From assembly GCF_900636545.1 (NCBI RefSeq), contig NZ_LR134290.1, positions 868,001 through 932,000 of the forward strand: a stretch of DNA of 64,000 nt, in the 5' to 3' direction. The DNA is from Pseudomonas mendocina (lineage in GTDB: Bacteria > Pseudomonadota > Gammaproteobacteria > Pseudomonadales > Pseudomonadaceae). Below, one piece after another: positions 1 to 9,582 of the stretch. Each line of letters opens with the position of its first letter. Positions within the stretch are counted from its first letter, which is position 1. A program made the position numbers and the translations under genes. The notes beneath the pieces are model-generated. The model saw only the letters and a list, made by a program, of their open reading frames with translations. It was not told where the DNA came from and searched no databases.

Positions 1-336
1 AAAGGCCGAGACGCCCCAGAGCGCGCCGAAATCATCGATCACGGCAGAGGTTTCCGGTGCCTCGGCCCGGTAGTAGACCTTTACCTGCATGCCAACCTGA
101 TAGCCGTAAATCCAGCCGCCCTGGGGGTAAGAAATACGGGCGCCGCTGTTATCGGTGAAGGCTATTTCAGGGTGAGAGCTGCCTGCATTGAGGGCGACGA
201 CATTACCGTCGGCCTGAAGGGCGGAGTCTAGAAGGTCCAGGCGGGCGGAGGTCTGCACGACCGTTGCGGTAATCAGTGCGAGGCCTGCCAAGGTGAAGAA
301 ACCGCCCTTGAGCAGGCGAGATGGAGTAGTGAGCAT
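1..336 (-). CDS. DUF3592-like membrane protein, 3' end outside window
   Basis: An open frame on the minus strand runs off the left edge, so only the N-terminal part is visible. It starts with a short basic stretch and one hydrophobic segment (GGFFTLAGLALITATVV), followed by an extracytoplasmic portion in which a Pro-Gly-Gly-Trp-Ile-Tyr-Gly-Tyr-like turn precedes VGMQVKVYYRAEAPETS. That order (turn, 'G..V.VYY....P..S') is typical of DUF3592 proteins, whose function is unknown. I chose the ATG at 336 because AGGA lies about 10 bases before it. An in-frame ATG at 360 would add eight residues but has no good ribosome binding site. The rest of the protein, which normally includes a second membrane segment, is not in this window. 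Confidence 0.6.
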   Translation of the reverse strand, partial: MLTTPSRLLKGGFFTLAGLALITATVVQTSARLDLLDSALQADGNVVALNAGSSHPEIAFTDNSGARISYPQGGWIYGYQVGMQVKVYYRAEAPETSAVIDDFGALWGVSAF

Positions 337-632
337 CCTGTGGTGTTCCTGATCTTCCATGGATATCGCCAGGGAATTCTGGGCCGGACGTTAGGACAGG
401 CATCCGTCTTCGAGATTCCCTGCCATGGCAATACAGCCTGGACAGAAGGCATTTTGCCGATGCCAGTCTGCATTTCGGCATGCTGCCAGGCATGATCATA
501 AGGGTTCGTAGTGATGCATCGCGTGGCGGGGTTCACAAGGACAGCCAGTTGCGTTGAGCAAGCGGTACGGCACCTATTCGCCTCCTGCCGGTCTAGTGCT
601 ACTACGACCGTGACTCAGGAAGAGGTGCCTGC

Positions 633-1076
633 ATGACGATTTTTGAAGCCTTGCGCATCAGCCACGACATTCAGCGCGAACTGGCGCAGAAACTGATCGC
701 CACCCAGGGCGATAGCGCCGAGCGCCACGCCTTGTTCTCTCAGCTCAAGCAGGAGCTGGCCGTGCATTCGGTGGCCGAGGAGCGCCATTTCTATATTCCC
801 CTGATGCAGCAGGACGCGGGCGTCGATCTGTCGCGCCATGCGATTGCCGAGCATCACCAGATGGACGAAATGATCGAGGATCTGGAAGAAACCGACCCCA
901 GCAGCCCGAGCTGGCTGGCGCAAGCCAAGGCGCTGGCGGAAAAGGTCGAGCATCATCTCAAGGAAGAAGAACATACCTTCTTCCAGATGGCCGGCAAGCT
1001 GCTTCGTGACAAGGAGAAGCAGCAACTGGCTGGTGATTACCTGAGCGCTTACGACGAGATGAAGCAGGCGTCCTGA
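633..1076 (+). CDS. hemerythrin HHE domain protein
   Basis: This 147-residue cytoplasmic protein is a single four-helix hemerythrin-like domain. Its spaced His/Glu residues fit an oxo-bridged di-iron site: H11 region (ISHDIQ), EERHFY, AEHHQMDE, and HHLKEEEHTFF near the C-terminus. Such proteins bind O2, NO or iron and are often linked to oxidative or nitrosative stress; the ligand cannot be told from sequence. A strong AGGAAGAGG lies before the ATG. The gene stands alone, converges on ureC, and ends at a terminator shared with it. No signal peptide or membrane segment is visible. Confidence 0.88.
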   Translation: MTIFEALRISHDIQRELAQKLIATQGDSAERHALFSQLKQELAVHSVAEERHFYIPLMQQDAGVDLSRHAIAEHHQMDEMIEDLEETDPSSPSWLAQAKALAEKVEHHLKEEEHTFFQMAGKLLRDKEKQQLAGDYLSAYDEMKQAS

Positions 1077-1088
1077 TAGACCCACGAA

Positions 1089-1112
1089 AGCCGGGCATAA
1101 CGCCCGGCTCTT
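1089..1112. terminator. hairpin between convergent hemerythrin gene and ureC
   Basis: GCCGGGC (1090-1096) pairs with GCCCGGC (1102-1108) around a five-base loop, extended by an A-T pair. It lies in the 39-base gap between two convergent genes and could terminate transcription from both sides. The T-tract is weak, so this rests on the stem and its position. Confidence 0.7.
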
Positions 1113-1115
1113 GCG

Positions 1116-2816
<1,701 letters not shown>

Positions 2817-2886
2817 ATTCGCTTCCCTTGTGGTGCGAAGGCTGGCGCGTGTTTGTCTGTCAGGGGATGAGGCGCTGCGGTTCTTC

Positions 2887-2940
2887 TGTAGGAGCGGCTT
2901 CAGCCGCGAAACCGTTATCGCGGCTAAAGCCGCTCCTACA
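2887..2940. repeat. REP palindrome, family A, complete inverted pair
   Basis: Two REP arms, TGTAGGAGCGGCTTCAGC... and its complement, face each other around a short spacer in the ureB-ureC gap. The core GGAGCGGCTTCAGCCGCGA is the common Pseudomonas REP. As RNA it would form a long, stable hairpin inside the urease transcript. Confidence 0.93.
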
Positions 2941-2949
2941 TGCGTCACC

Positions 2950-3258
2950 TCAATCCAGGTGGCCCATCACTCGGCCGGCGAAGCCGAACACCCGGCGTGC
3001 GCCGGCCAGATCGACCAGTTCCACCTCACGGCTCTGTCCCGGCTCGAAGCGCACGGCGGTGCCGGCCGGGATATTCAGGCGCATACCGCGAGTAATGGCG
3101 CGGTCGAACAGCAGCGCGTCATTGGTTTCGAAGAAGTGGAAGTGCGAGCCGACCTGGATAGGCCGGTCGCCACTGTTGGCCACGGAAAGGGTCAAGGTGC
3201 GGCGACCGGCATTGAGCTCGATGTCGCCGTCGGCAATCTGGTATTGGCCGGGAATCAT
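2950..3258 (-). CDS. ureB: urease beta subunit
   Basis: 102 residues, the usual length for bacterial UreB, with the family start MIPGQY and the conserved segments [35 protein letters not shown] and GFAGRVMG in the expected order (each seen in the translation). UreB is a structural subunit of the (UreABC)3 urease trimer. It lies between the GNAT gene (7-base gap) and ureC, from which it is separated by a REP palindrome. Confidence 0.97.
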   Translation of the reverse strand: MIPGQYQIADGDIELNAGRRTLTLSVANSGDRPIQVGSHFHFFETNDALLFDRAITRGMRLNIPAGTAVRFEPGQSREVELVDLAGARRVFGFAGRVMGHLD

Positions 3259-3265
3259 GGGGTGC

Positions 3266-3766
3266 TCACTCCAGAATCAGTTGCATGAAAGTCAGATCCA
3301 GCCAGCGGCCGAACTTGCGGCCGACCTGAGGCATCTGTCCGGTGGTGACGAAGCCGAGGCGCTGGTGCAGGCGGATCGAGGCGGCGTTCTCTGACTCGAT
3401 GGCGGCGACCATGACGTGCAGGTTGGCGGCGCGGGCGCGCTCGATCAGTGCCTGCATCAGCGCCGGACCCAGGCCCTGGCCGCGTTGGCCGGCGCGTACG
3501 TAGACCGAATGCTCGACGGTCTGACGAAAGCCTTCGATGGTGCGCCAGGTGCCGTAGCTGGCGTAGCCGGCTACCTCGCCGACAGCGTCATGTGCGACCA
3601 GTACGGGAAAACCCGCTGCAGTGCGCTCCGCCAGCCATGCGCGGCGGTTGGCGAGATCCACCAGGGTCTCGTTCCAGATCGCCGTGGTGTGCTGCACCGC
3701 GTCGTTGTAGATGGCGAGGATGCCCGGCAGATCAGCTTCGCTCGCATCAACGATCGAATAGCTCAT
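3266..3766 (-). CDS. GNAT N-acetyltransferase of the phosphinothricin/methionine sulfone type
   Basis: 166-residue GNAT protein. The acetyl-CoA binding loop is [15 protein letters not shown], and the ending [28 protein letters not shown] is characteristic of the bar/pat-like subfamily. The P. aeruginosa urease cluster has a homologous gene at the same place between ureA and ureB (PA4866), reported to acetylate methionine sulfone, methionine sulfoximine and phosphinothricin. It lies 3 bases from ureA and 7 from ureB, so it is part of the urease transcript. Its contribution to urea metabolism is unknown; protecting glutamine synthetase from sulfoximine-type inhibitors is one possibility (inference). 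Confidence 0.9.
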   Translation of the reverse strand: MSYSIVDASEADLPGILAIYNDAVQHTTAIWNETLVDLANRRAWLAERTAAGFPVLVAHDAVGEVAGYASYGTWRTIEGFRQTVEHSVYVRAGQRGQGLGPALMQALIERARAANLHVMVAAIESENAASIRLHQRLGFVTTGQMPQVGRKFGRWLDLTFMQLILE

Positions 3767-3769
3767 GGT

Positions 3770-4072
3770 TTAAGCGATCGGCTGATGGACGGTCACCAGC
3801 TTGGTGCCGTCAGGGAAGGTGGCTTCGATCTGGATCTCCGGGATCATTTCCGGTATGCCCTCCATGACCTGATCGCGGCTCAGCAGGGTGGTGCCGAAGT
3901 GCATCAGCTCGGCCACCGTTTGGCCGTCGCGCGCGCCTTCGAGCAGGGCTGCGGAGATATAGGCCATGGCTTCCGGGTAGTTCAGCTTGACCCCGCGCGC
4001 CAGGCGGCGCTCGGCCACCAGGCCGGCGGTGAAGATCAGCAGCTTGTCTTTCTCGCGTGGACTCAGATCCAT
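3770..4072 (-). CDS. ureA: urease gamma subunit
   Basis: 100 residues, the standard UreA size, starting [23 protein letters not shown] and containing [21 protein letters not shown] and the C-terminal [12 protein letters not shown] (three separate segments of the translation). It is a structural subunit of urease. A GGAG-type site precedes the ATG at 4072. ureD lies 42 bases upstream and the acetyltransferase gene 3 bases downstream. Confidence 0.97.
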   Translation of the reverse strand: MDLSPREKDKLLIFTAGLVAERRLARGVKLNYPEAMAYISAALLEGARDGQTVAELMHFGTTLLSRDQVMEGIPEMIPEIQIEATFPDGTKLVTVHQPIA

Positions 4073-4114
4073 CGTTCGCTCCAGTTCATGGGGAGGCTGT
4101 CTGCAGCCTCCGCC

Positions 4115-4950
4115 TCAGGTATTCCAGATTCGGGGTGGCATCGCTTCACGCCCCAGCAGCGCCGGACGCAGCAGGCGCCAGAGTTCGATCAGCCAGGCAC
4201 GCGCCTTGAGCGCTTCACTGGCCAGACAGCGCGCGACCAGCAGGCCCGATAGTTGGCTGAGGTCACCGCGTACCCCGTCAATCTTCAGCTGGCGGCAGCG
4301 CTCCAGCAGGTCGCTGTCCACATCACCGCTGACCAGCAGGGTGGCGAACACCGGCTGGCCGTCCAGGCCGATGGGTGAGTCGAGCAGGCCGTCGCCGCCG
4401 ATCACGCGCTGGCGCTCGTGCCAGAGCAGCTTGCCGTCACGGCGGATATCCAGCGCGGCCTGGAAGTGGCCGCTGGCAAAGCGCTCGTCGGCGGCGGGGC
4501 GGCCGAGGGCAACGATGTCCCAGTACAGCAGGCGCGCGTCACCGTGCAGGTCGATCTGTGTGTGCAGTTTGGCCTGGGCGCCGGCGTAGATGATGGTTTC
4601 CTGCGGCAGCCATTCCAGGGTGGCGCCGGCGTCGACGCGCAGATGCAGATCCTGATGGGCGACACCCGCGGCGCGGTACCACTTGGCCGCGCCGGGGCTG
4701 GTGAGTTGCACCCAGGTGTTCTCGCCAGCATGGGCCGAGATGTCGAGGCGGTCACCCCCGGCGATGCCGCCGGGCGGGTGGACGATGATGTGCTGGCACA
4801 CCTCCGGGCCTTCGGCATACAGGTGCTTCTGCACTCTAAGGGGCCAAGGTGGCGCCTGCGCACCGGCGTGGTGCGTTCGCCGTGGCGTGCGTAGGCCAGC
4901 TCCAGCTCGGCGGGCCAGCTTGGCGTGAACAGGGCGGCAGGCAGATTCAT
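4115..4950 (-). pseudogene. ureD: urease accessory protein UreD, single-base frameshift
   Basis: UreD is the scaffold on which UreF, UreG and UreE deliver nickel to apo-urease. The family N-terminus ([20 protein letters not shown]... to RRRHLGPL) starts at the ATG at 4950, but the rest of the protein ([18 protein letters not shown] onwards, through PPGGIAGGD, to the stop at 4115) is in another frame. The join is at about 4838-4845, where the coding strand reads GGCCCCTTAGAG. One extra base there, for example a fifth C, restores [10 protein letters not shown] and gives 278 residues, the normal length. Everything else looks intact. It is either a real inactivating deletion, a phase-variable C-tract, or a sequencing error; I cannot tell which. 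Confidence 0.88.
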
Positions 4951-5050
4951 GTTGAGGCAACGGTTCCGCAGGATAGTTGACCGAGTGGGCAAGCAAGAGG
5001 CGTGCCCTGAACCAATTCGGTGCGTGGTTGCCCGCTGCAATTGCCATGCA

Positions 5051-5091
5051 TGTGGGCGCTAAGAGCCGTCGCGGCTAAAGCCCCTCCCACA
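5051..5091. repeat. REP palindrome, family A, one good arm and one decayed arm
   Basis: TCGCGGCTAAAGCCCCTCCC (5069-5088), followed by ACA, is a family A REP unit. A degenerate TGTGGG...GCCG stretch upstream looks like its partner. It lies in the ureD-urtE gap. Confidence 0.8.
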
Positions 5092-5103
5092 GGCGGGGGC
5101 GCA

Positions 5104-5802
5104 TCAGATGGCTACAAGCCCGCGCACGCCTTCGGCTTCCATGTCCTCGCCACGGCCCTGCTGGACGATCTCGCCACGGCTCATCACCAAGTACTGGTCG
5201 GCCAGTTCGGCGGCGAAGTCGTAGAACTGCTCGACCAGCAGGATGGCCATGTCGCCTTGAGCGGCGAGCTTCTTGATCACCGCGCCGATCTCCTTGATCA
5301 CCGAGGGCTGGATGCCTTCGGTGGGCTCGTCGAGGATCAACAGGCGTGGCTGGCTGGCCAGCGCGCGGCCGATGGCCAACTGTTGCTGCTGGCCGCCGGA
5401 GAGGTCGCCGCCACGGCGATGCTTCATCTCGCGCAGTACCGGGAACAGCTCGTAGATGAATTCCGGCACGGACTTGGCCTGGCTGCCGGGGAAGCGTGAC
5501 AGGCCCATCAGCAGGTTCTCTTCCACCGTCAGGCGGCCGAAGATTTCGCGGCCCTGCGGCACGTAAGCGATACCAGCGTGCACCCGCTGGTGTGGTTTGA
5601 AGCCGGTGATTGCCTTACCTTCCCATTGCACGCTGCCGTCCTTGGCCGGAATCAGGCCCATAAGACATTTGAGCAGGGTGGTCTTGCCCACGCCGTTACG
5701 GCCGAGCAGGCAGGTGACCTCGCCGACCTTCACGTCGAACGACAGGCCACGGAGGATGTGGCTGCCGCCGTAATATTGGTGGAGTTTTTGGACTTGGAGC
5801 AT
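5104..5802 (-). CDS. urtE: urea ABC transporter ATP-binding subunit UrtE
   Basis: 232-residue LivF-type ABC ATPase. Walker A is GRNGVGKTT, the signature is LSGGQQQQLAIGRAL, Walker B is LLILDEPTEGIQP and the switch histidine region is ILLVEQ. The P-E-G-I-Q-P after Walker B is typical of the urea/branched-chain amino acid subgroup. It powers UrtBC together with UrtD at the inner membrane. AAAGGAC precedes the ATG. It is the last transporter gene before the urease genes. Confidence 0.95.
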   Translation of the reverse strand: MLQVQKLHQYYGGSHILRGLSFDVKVGEVTCLLGRNGVGKTTLLKCLMGLIPAKDGSVQWEGKAITGFKPHQRVHAGIAYVPQGREIFGRLTVEENLLMGLSRFPGSQAKSVPEFIYELFPVLREMKHRRGGDLSGGQQQQLAIGRALASQPRLLILDEPTEGIQPSVIKEIGAVIKKLAAQGDMAILLVEQFYDFAAELADQYLVMSRGEIVQQGRGEDMEAEGVRGLVAI

Positions 5803-5823
5803 ATCGATGTCCTTTATTCGTTT

Positions 5824-5903
5824 TGTGGGAGGGGCCGGGCGGCGAACCGATTAGCCGCGATGCTTTTGATCTTTAAGCGCTCGCGGCTAAAGCCCCTCCC
5901 ACA
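5824..5903. repeat. REP palindrome, family A, inverted pair
   Basis: TGTGGGAGGGGCC at 5824 faces TCGCGGCTAAAGCCCCTCCC at 5881, with about 44 bases between the arms. The left arm has diverged in its centre. The element fills most of the 109-base gap between urtD and urtE. Confidence 0.85.
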
Positions 5904-5911
5904 GGTATGCG

Positions 5912-6754
5912 TTAGCGACCCAGATAAACCTCGATCACCCGCTCGTCGTTCTGTACCTGCTCCAGCGAGCCTTCGGCCAGCACGCTGCCCTGGTGCAGCA
6001 CGGTGACGTGGTCGGCGATGGAGCCGACGAAGCCCATGTCGTGCTCGACCACCATCAGCGAGTGCTTGCGCGCCAACGACTTGAACAGTTCGGCGGTGAA
6101 CTCGGTCTCGGCATCGGTCATGCCTGCCACCGGTTCGTCGAGCAGCAGCAGATGCGGCTCCTGCATCAGCAGCATGCCGATCTCGAGGAACTGCTTCTGG
6201 CCATGGGAGAGCAGGCCAGCCGGACGGTTGCGCGAAGCTTCCAGGCGGATGGTGGTCAGCACCTCCTCGATGCGATCCTTCTGCTCGCCACTGAGCCGGG
6301 CGCGCAGGCTTGCCCATACCGACTTGTTGGTCTTCTGCGCCAGTTCCAGGTTTTCGAACACCGTCAGTGCTTCGAACACCGTCGGCTTCTGGAATTTGCG
6401 GCCGATGCCGGCCTGGGCGATCTGCACTTCGCTCATGGTGGTGAGGTCGTACTGCTCGCCGAAGTAGGCCACGCCGTTGTCCGGGCGGGTCTTGCCGGTG
6501 ATCACGTCCATCATTGTGGTTTTACCGGCGCCGTTCGGGCCGATGATGCAGCGCAGCTCACCGACGCCGATGTACAGGGTCAAGTTGGTCAGCGCCTTGA
6601 AGCCATCGAAGCTGACGTTGATGTCTTCCAGGGTGAGGATGGTGCCGTGGCGGACGTTGACGCCCTTGCCGACGTTCTTGCCGGTGTCCAGCGCCAGGCC
6701 GGTGGGGTCGAAAGCGGCTTCGAGCATGGTTTCAGGTACCGGAGTGGCTTTCAT
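5912..6754 (-). CDS. urtD: urea ABC transporter ATP-binding subunit UrtD
   Basis: 280-residue LivG-type ABC ATPase with Walker A GPNGAGKTTMMDVITG, signature LSHGQKQFLEIGMLL, Walker B LLLLDEPVAGMTD and VVEHDM. The last element, ending EGSLEQVQNDERVIEVYLGR, is typical of LivG/UrtD. The frame is open upstream into urtC, but the ATG at 6754 overlaps the urtC stop (ATGA), as expected for translational coupling. Confidence 0.95.
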   Translation of the reverse strand: MKATPVPETMLEAAFDPTGLALDTGKNVGKGVNVRHGTILTLEDINVSFDGFKALTNLTLYIGVGELRCIIGPNGAGKTTMMDVITGKTRPDNGVAYFGEQYDLTTMSEVQIAQAGIGRKFQKPTVFEALTVFENLELAQKTNKSVWASLRARLSGEQKDRIEEVLTTIRLEASRNRPAGLLSHGQKQFLEIGMLLMQEPHLLLLDEPVAGMTDAETEFTAELFKSLARKHSLMVVEHDMGFVGSIADHVTVLHQGSVLAEGSLEQVQNDERVIEVYLGR

Positions 6755-7842
6755 TGATCCTTCTCCTTGCGCAGCAAGCCCACCACGCCACGCGGTAGAT
6801 ACAGGGTGACGACGATGAATAGCGCACCCAGGGCGAACAGCCAGTATTCCGGGAAGGCCACGGTGAACCAGCTCTTCATGCCGTTGACCAGGCCGGCGCC
6901 AAGCAGCGGGCCGATCAGCGTGCCGCGACCGCCCAGGGCGACCCACACGGCGGCTTCGATGGACTGCGTCGGTGCCATTTCGCTGGGGTTGATGATGCCC
7001 ACCTGCGGTACGTACAGCGCGCCGGCCAGGCCGCATAGCACCGCGCTCAAGACCCAGATGAACAGCTTGTAGCCGCGCGGATCGTAGCCGCAGAACATCA
7101 GGCGGTTCTCGGCGTCACGCAGGGCGGTGAGCACCCGGCCGAACTTGCTGCGTGCCAGGCGAAAGCCCAGGTACAGGCTGCCCACCAGCAGCACCACGGT
7201 GGCGAAGAACAGAGCCGCGCGAGTGCTCTGCGCGGTGATGTCGAAGCCGAGGATGCGGGTGAAGCCGGTAAAGCCGTTGTTGCCGCCGAAGCCGGTTTCG
7301 TTGCGGAAGAACAGGAGCATGCCGGCGAAAGTCAGCGCCTGGGTCATGATCGAGAAGTACACACCCTTGATCCGCGAGCGGAAGGCGAAGAAGCCAAACA
7401 CCAGCGCCAACAGGCCGGGCGCCAGCACCACCAGGCACATCGCCCAGAGGAAGTTGGAGGTGCCGTACCAGTACCAGGGCAATTCGCTCCAGGCGAGGAA
7501 GCTCATGAAGGCCGGTAGGCCGTCACCTGCGCTCTGGCGCATCAGGTACATGCCCATGGCGTAGCCGCCGAGGGCGAAGAACAGGCCGTGGCCCAGCGAC
7601 AGCATGCCGGCGTAGCCCCAGACCAGATCCAGCGCCAGGGCGACGATGGCGTAGCAGAGGATCTTGCCCACCAGGGTCAGCGAATAGGCCGAGACGTGCA
7701 GAGCATGGTCGGCCGGCAACAGGTGCAGCAGCGGCATGGCCAGCAGCACGGCCAGCACCAGCAGGCCGATGGCCAGCGAAACCTGCGGGCCGAGCTTGGC
7801 GCTGGCGCGGGCCAGCAACGTTTGATTGAGTGGCATGGTCAT
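6751..7842 (-). CDS. urtC: urea ABC transporter permease UrtC
   Basis: 363-residue LivM-type inner-membrane permease. About ten hydrophobic segments are visible, with the family motifs GYAGMLSLGHGLFFALGGYA, RSRIKGVYFSIMTQAL and VGLGGRG-like VALGGRGTLIGPLLGA. It pairs with UrtB to form the urea channel. The start overlaps the urtB stop (TGATG) and its stop overlaps urtD, so translation of the three genes is probably coupled. Confidence 0.95.
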   Translation of the reverse strand: MTMPLNQTLLARASAKLGPQVSLAIGLLVLAVLLAMPLLHLLPADHALHVSAYSLTLVGKILCYAIVALALDLVWGYAGMLSLGHGLFFALGGYAMGMYLMRQSAGDGLPAFMSFLAWSELPWYWYGTSNFLWAMCLVVLAPGLLALVFGFFAFRSRIKGVYFSIMTQALTFAGMLLFFRNETGFGGNNGFTGFTRILGFDITAQSTRAALFFATVVLLVGSLYLGFRLARSKFGRVLTALRDAENRLMFCGYDPRGYKLFIWVLSAVLCGLAGALYVPQVGIINPSEMAPTQSIEAAVWVALGGRGTLIGPLLGAGLVNGMKSWFTVAFPEYWLFALGALFIVVTLYLPRGVVGLLRKEKDQ

Positions 7843-9410
7843 CAGTCGATCACCCGTCCTTTGAGAGTGAAGAGGCCTTGCGGGCGTTTCTGGATGAACA
7901 GAATGATCAGCGCGAGGATGAGGATCTTGCCGAGTACGGCACCGATCTGCGGCTCGAGGAATTTGTTCACCACGCCCAGGCCGAAGGCGGCCAGCACGCT
8001 ACCGGCCAGTTGGCCGACGCCGCCGAGTACCACCACCAGGAAGGAGTCGATGATGTAGCTCTGACCGAGGTCCGGGCCGACGTTGCCGATCTGGCTCAGG
8101 GCCACGCCGCCGAGGCCGGCGATGCCCGAGCCGAGACCGAAGGCCATCATGTCCACGCGCCCGGTGGGCACGCCGCAGCAGGCGGCCATGTTGCGATTCT
8201 GCGTCACCGCGCGCACGTTCAGACCCAGGCGCGTCTTGTTCAGCAGCAGCCAGGTCAGCAGCACGACGAACAAGGCGAAACCGATGATGACGATGCGGTT
8301 GTAGGGCAGTACCAGGTTGGGCAGCACCTGCATGCCGCCGGACAACCAGGCCGGGTTGGCCACTTCGACGTTCTGTGCGCCGAAGGTGACGCGTACCAGT
8401 TGAATCAGGATCAGGCTGATGCCCCAGGTGGCCAGCAGGGTTTCCAGCGGCCGGCCGTAGAGGTGGCGGATTACCGTGCGCTCCAGGGCCATGCCTATGC
8501 AGGCGGTGACCACAAAGGCGATTGGCAGGGCGGCCAGCGGATAGAGGGCGAGATAGCCGGGCGCTAGCTTCTGGAATGCCAGCTGCACCACATAGGTGGT
8601 GTAGGCGCCGAGCATCAGCATCTCGCCGTGGGCCATGTTGATCACCCCGAGCAGGCCGAAGGTGATGGCCAGGCCGAGGGCGGCGAGCAGCAGGATCGAT
8701 CCGAGCGACAGGCCACTGAAGGCCTGGCCGAGCAGTTCGCCGATCAGCAGTTTGTTCTTCACCTGGGCCAGGCTCTGCTCGGCAGCGGCGCGTACGGTGG
8801 CATCGCTTTCTTCGCCATCGAGCAGGCTTTGCAGGCGCGTGCGGGCCAGCGGGTCGCCGGTCTTGCCCAGACGCTCCACGGCAGCCAGGCGTACGGCTGG
8901 GTCGCTGGCCTCCAGCTGCAGATTGGCCATGGCCAGAGTAATGGCGTCGCGCACGCTCTCGTCGGCTTCCATGCTCAGGCGGCTTTCCAGCAAGGGCAGC
9001 AACGCTGGCGGCGTGTTGCGTTGCAGTTGCTTGGCGGCAGCGAGGCGTACGGCGGCGTCGTGATCGAGCAATTGATGGCTGGCCACGGCGAAGGTGGTCA
9101 AGCCGCGCAGGCGATTGTTCAGGCGCAGTTTGCGTGGCGTGCCGTTGGCTTCGGCAGTGCCATCAGCGGCTTGCCAGGTGCCGTCCTGTTCGATGAAGGC
9201 ACGTTTGTCGGCATCGCTGCCGACGCGGCCCTGCTGCAGGGCTTGCAGCAGTGGCATGCGTTCGGGGCTGGGCGCGGCGGCCCAGTCCTGCAGCAGTTTG
9301 GCCTGCTTGCTGGCGTTGGCAGCGACGAAATCGTCGGCTTCGCCAGCCTGCGTCGCCAATGGCAGCAACAGCAGCAGGCTCAGGAGAATTCGGGTAAGGG
9401 CAGTGGGCAT
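7842..9410 (-). CDS. urtB: urea ABC transporter permease UrtB
   Basis: 522 residues. A signal peptide (MPTALTRILLSLLLLLPLATQAGEA) is followed by about 200 residues of HEAT-like helical repeats outside the membrane, then a LivH-type permease with GVINMAHGEMLMLGAYTTY and GLGSGIAGLGGVALSQ. The long N-terminal domain is known for proteobacterial UrtB and absent from LivH. The frame is open further upstream through a REP element; the ATG at 9410 gives a proper signal peptide. Confidence 0.94.
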   Translation of the reverse strand: MPTALTRILLSLLLLLPLATQAGEADDFVAANASKQAKLLQDWAAAPSPERMPLLQALQQGRVGSDADKRAFIEQDGTWQAADGTAEANGTPRKLRLNNRLRGLTTFAVASHQLLDHDAAVRLAAAKQLQRNTPPALLPLLESRLSMEADESVRDAITLAMANLQLEASDPAVRLAAVERLGKTGDPLARTRLQSLLDGEESDATVRAAAEQSLAQVKNKLLIGELLGQAFSGLSLGSILLLAALGLAITFGLLGVINMAHGEMLMLGAYTTYVVQLAFQKLAPGYLALYPLAALPIAFVVTACIGMALERTVIRHLYGRPLETLLATWGISLILIQLVRVTFGAQNVEVANPAWLSGGMQVLPNLVLPYNRIVIIGFALFVVLLTWLLLNKTRLGLNVRAVTQNRNMAACCGVPTGRVDMMAFGLGSGIAGLGGVALSQIGNVGPDLGQSYIIDSFLVVVLGGVGQLAGSVLAAFGLGVVNKFLEPQIGAVLGKILILALIILFIQKRPQGLFTLKGRVID

Positions 9411-9425
9411 AAGGGTGTCCTTGGC

Positions 9426-9513
9426 GTAGCCCGGATGACGTCCGGGGCGAGCTTCCCGGATTGCATCCGGGCTACGGCGACCCTCTCCCCCGCCCCTCTC
9501 CCGCAAGCGGGAG
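9426..9513. repeat. REP pair, family B, plus a CCCTCTCCC-type hairpin
   Basis: GTAGCCCGGATGACGTCC (from 9426) and a diverged inverted copy ending CATCCGGGCTAC (9475) form an inverted pair of the same family that flanks the RAYT at 48.7-49.4 kb. It is followed by a different hairpin, CTCCCGC (9498-9504) with GCGGGAG (9507-9513). Both lie in the urtA-urtB gap (9411-9582). Confidence 0.85.
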
Positions 9514-9582
9514 GGGGAGACAAGCGGCACTGCAACTCATTGACGAGCTGTGGTTACCGCATGTGGGAGAGGGGCTTTTGCC

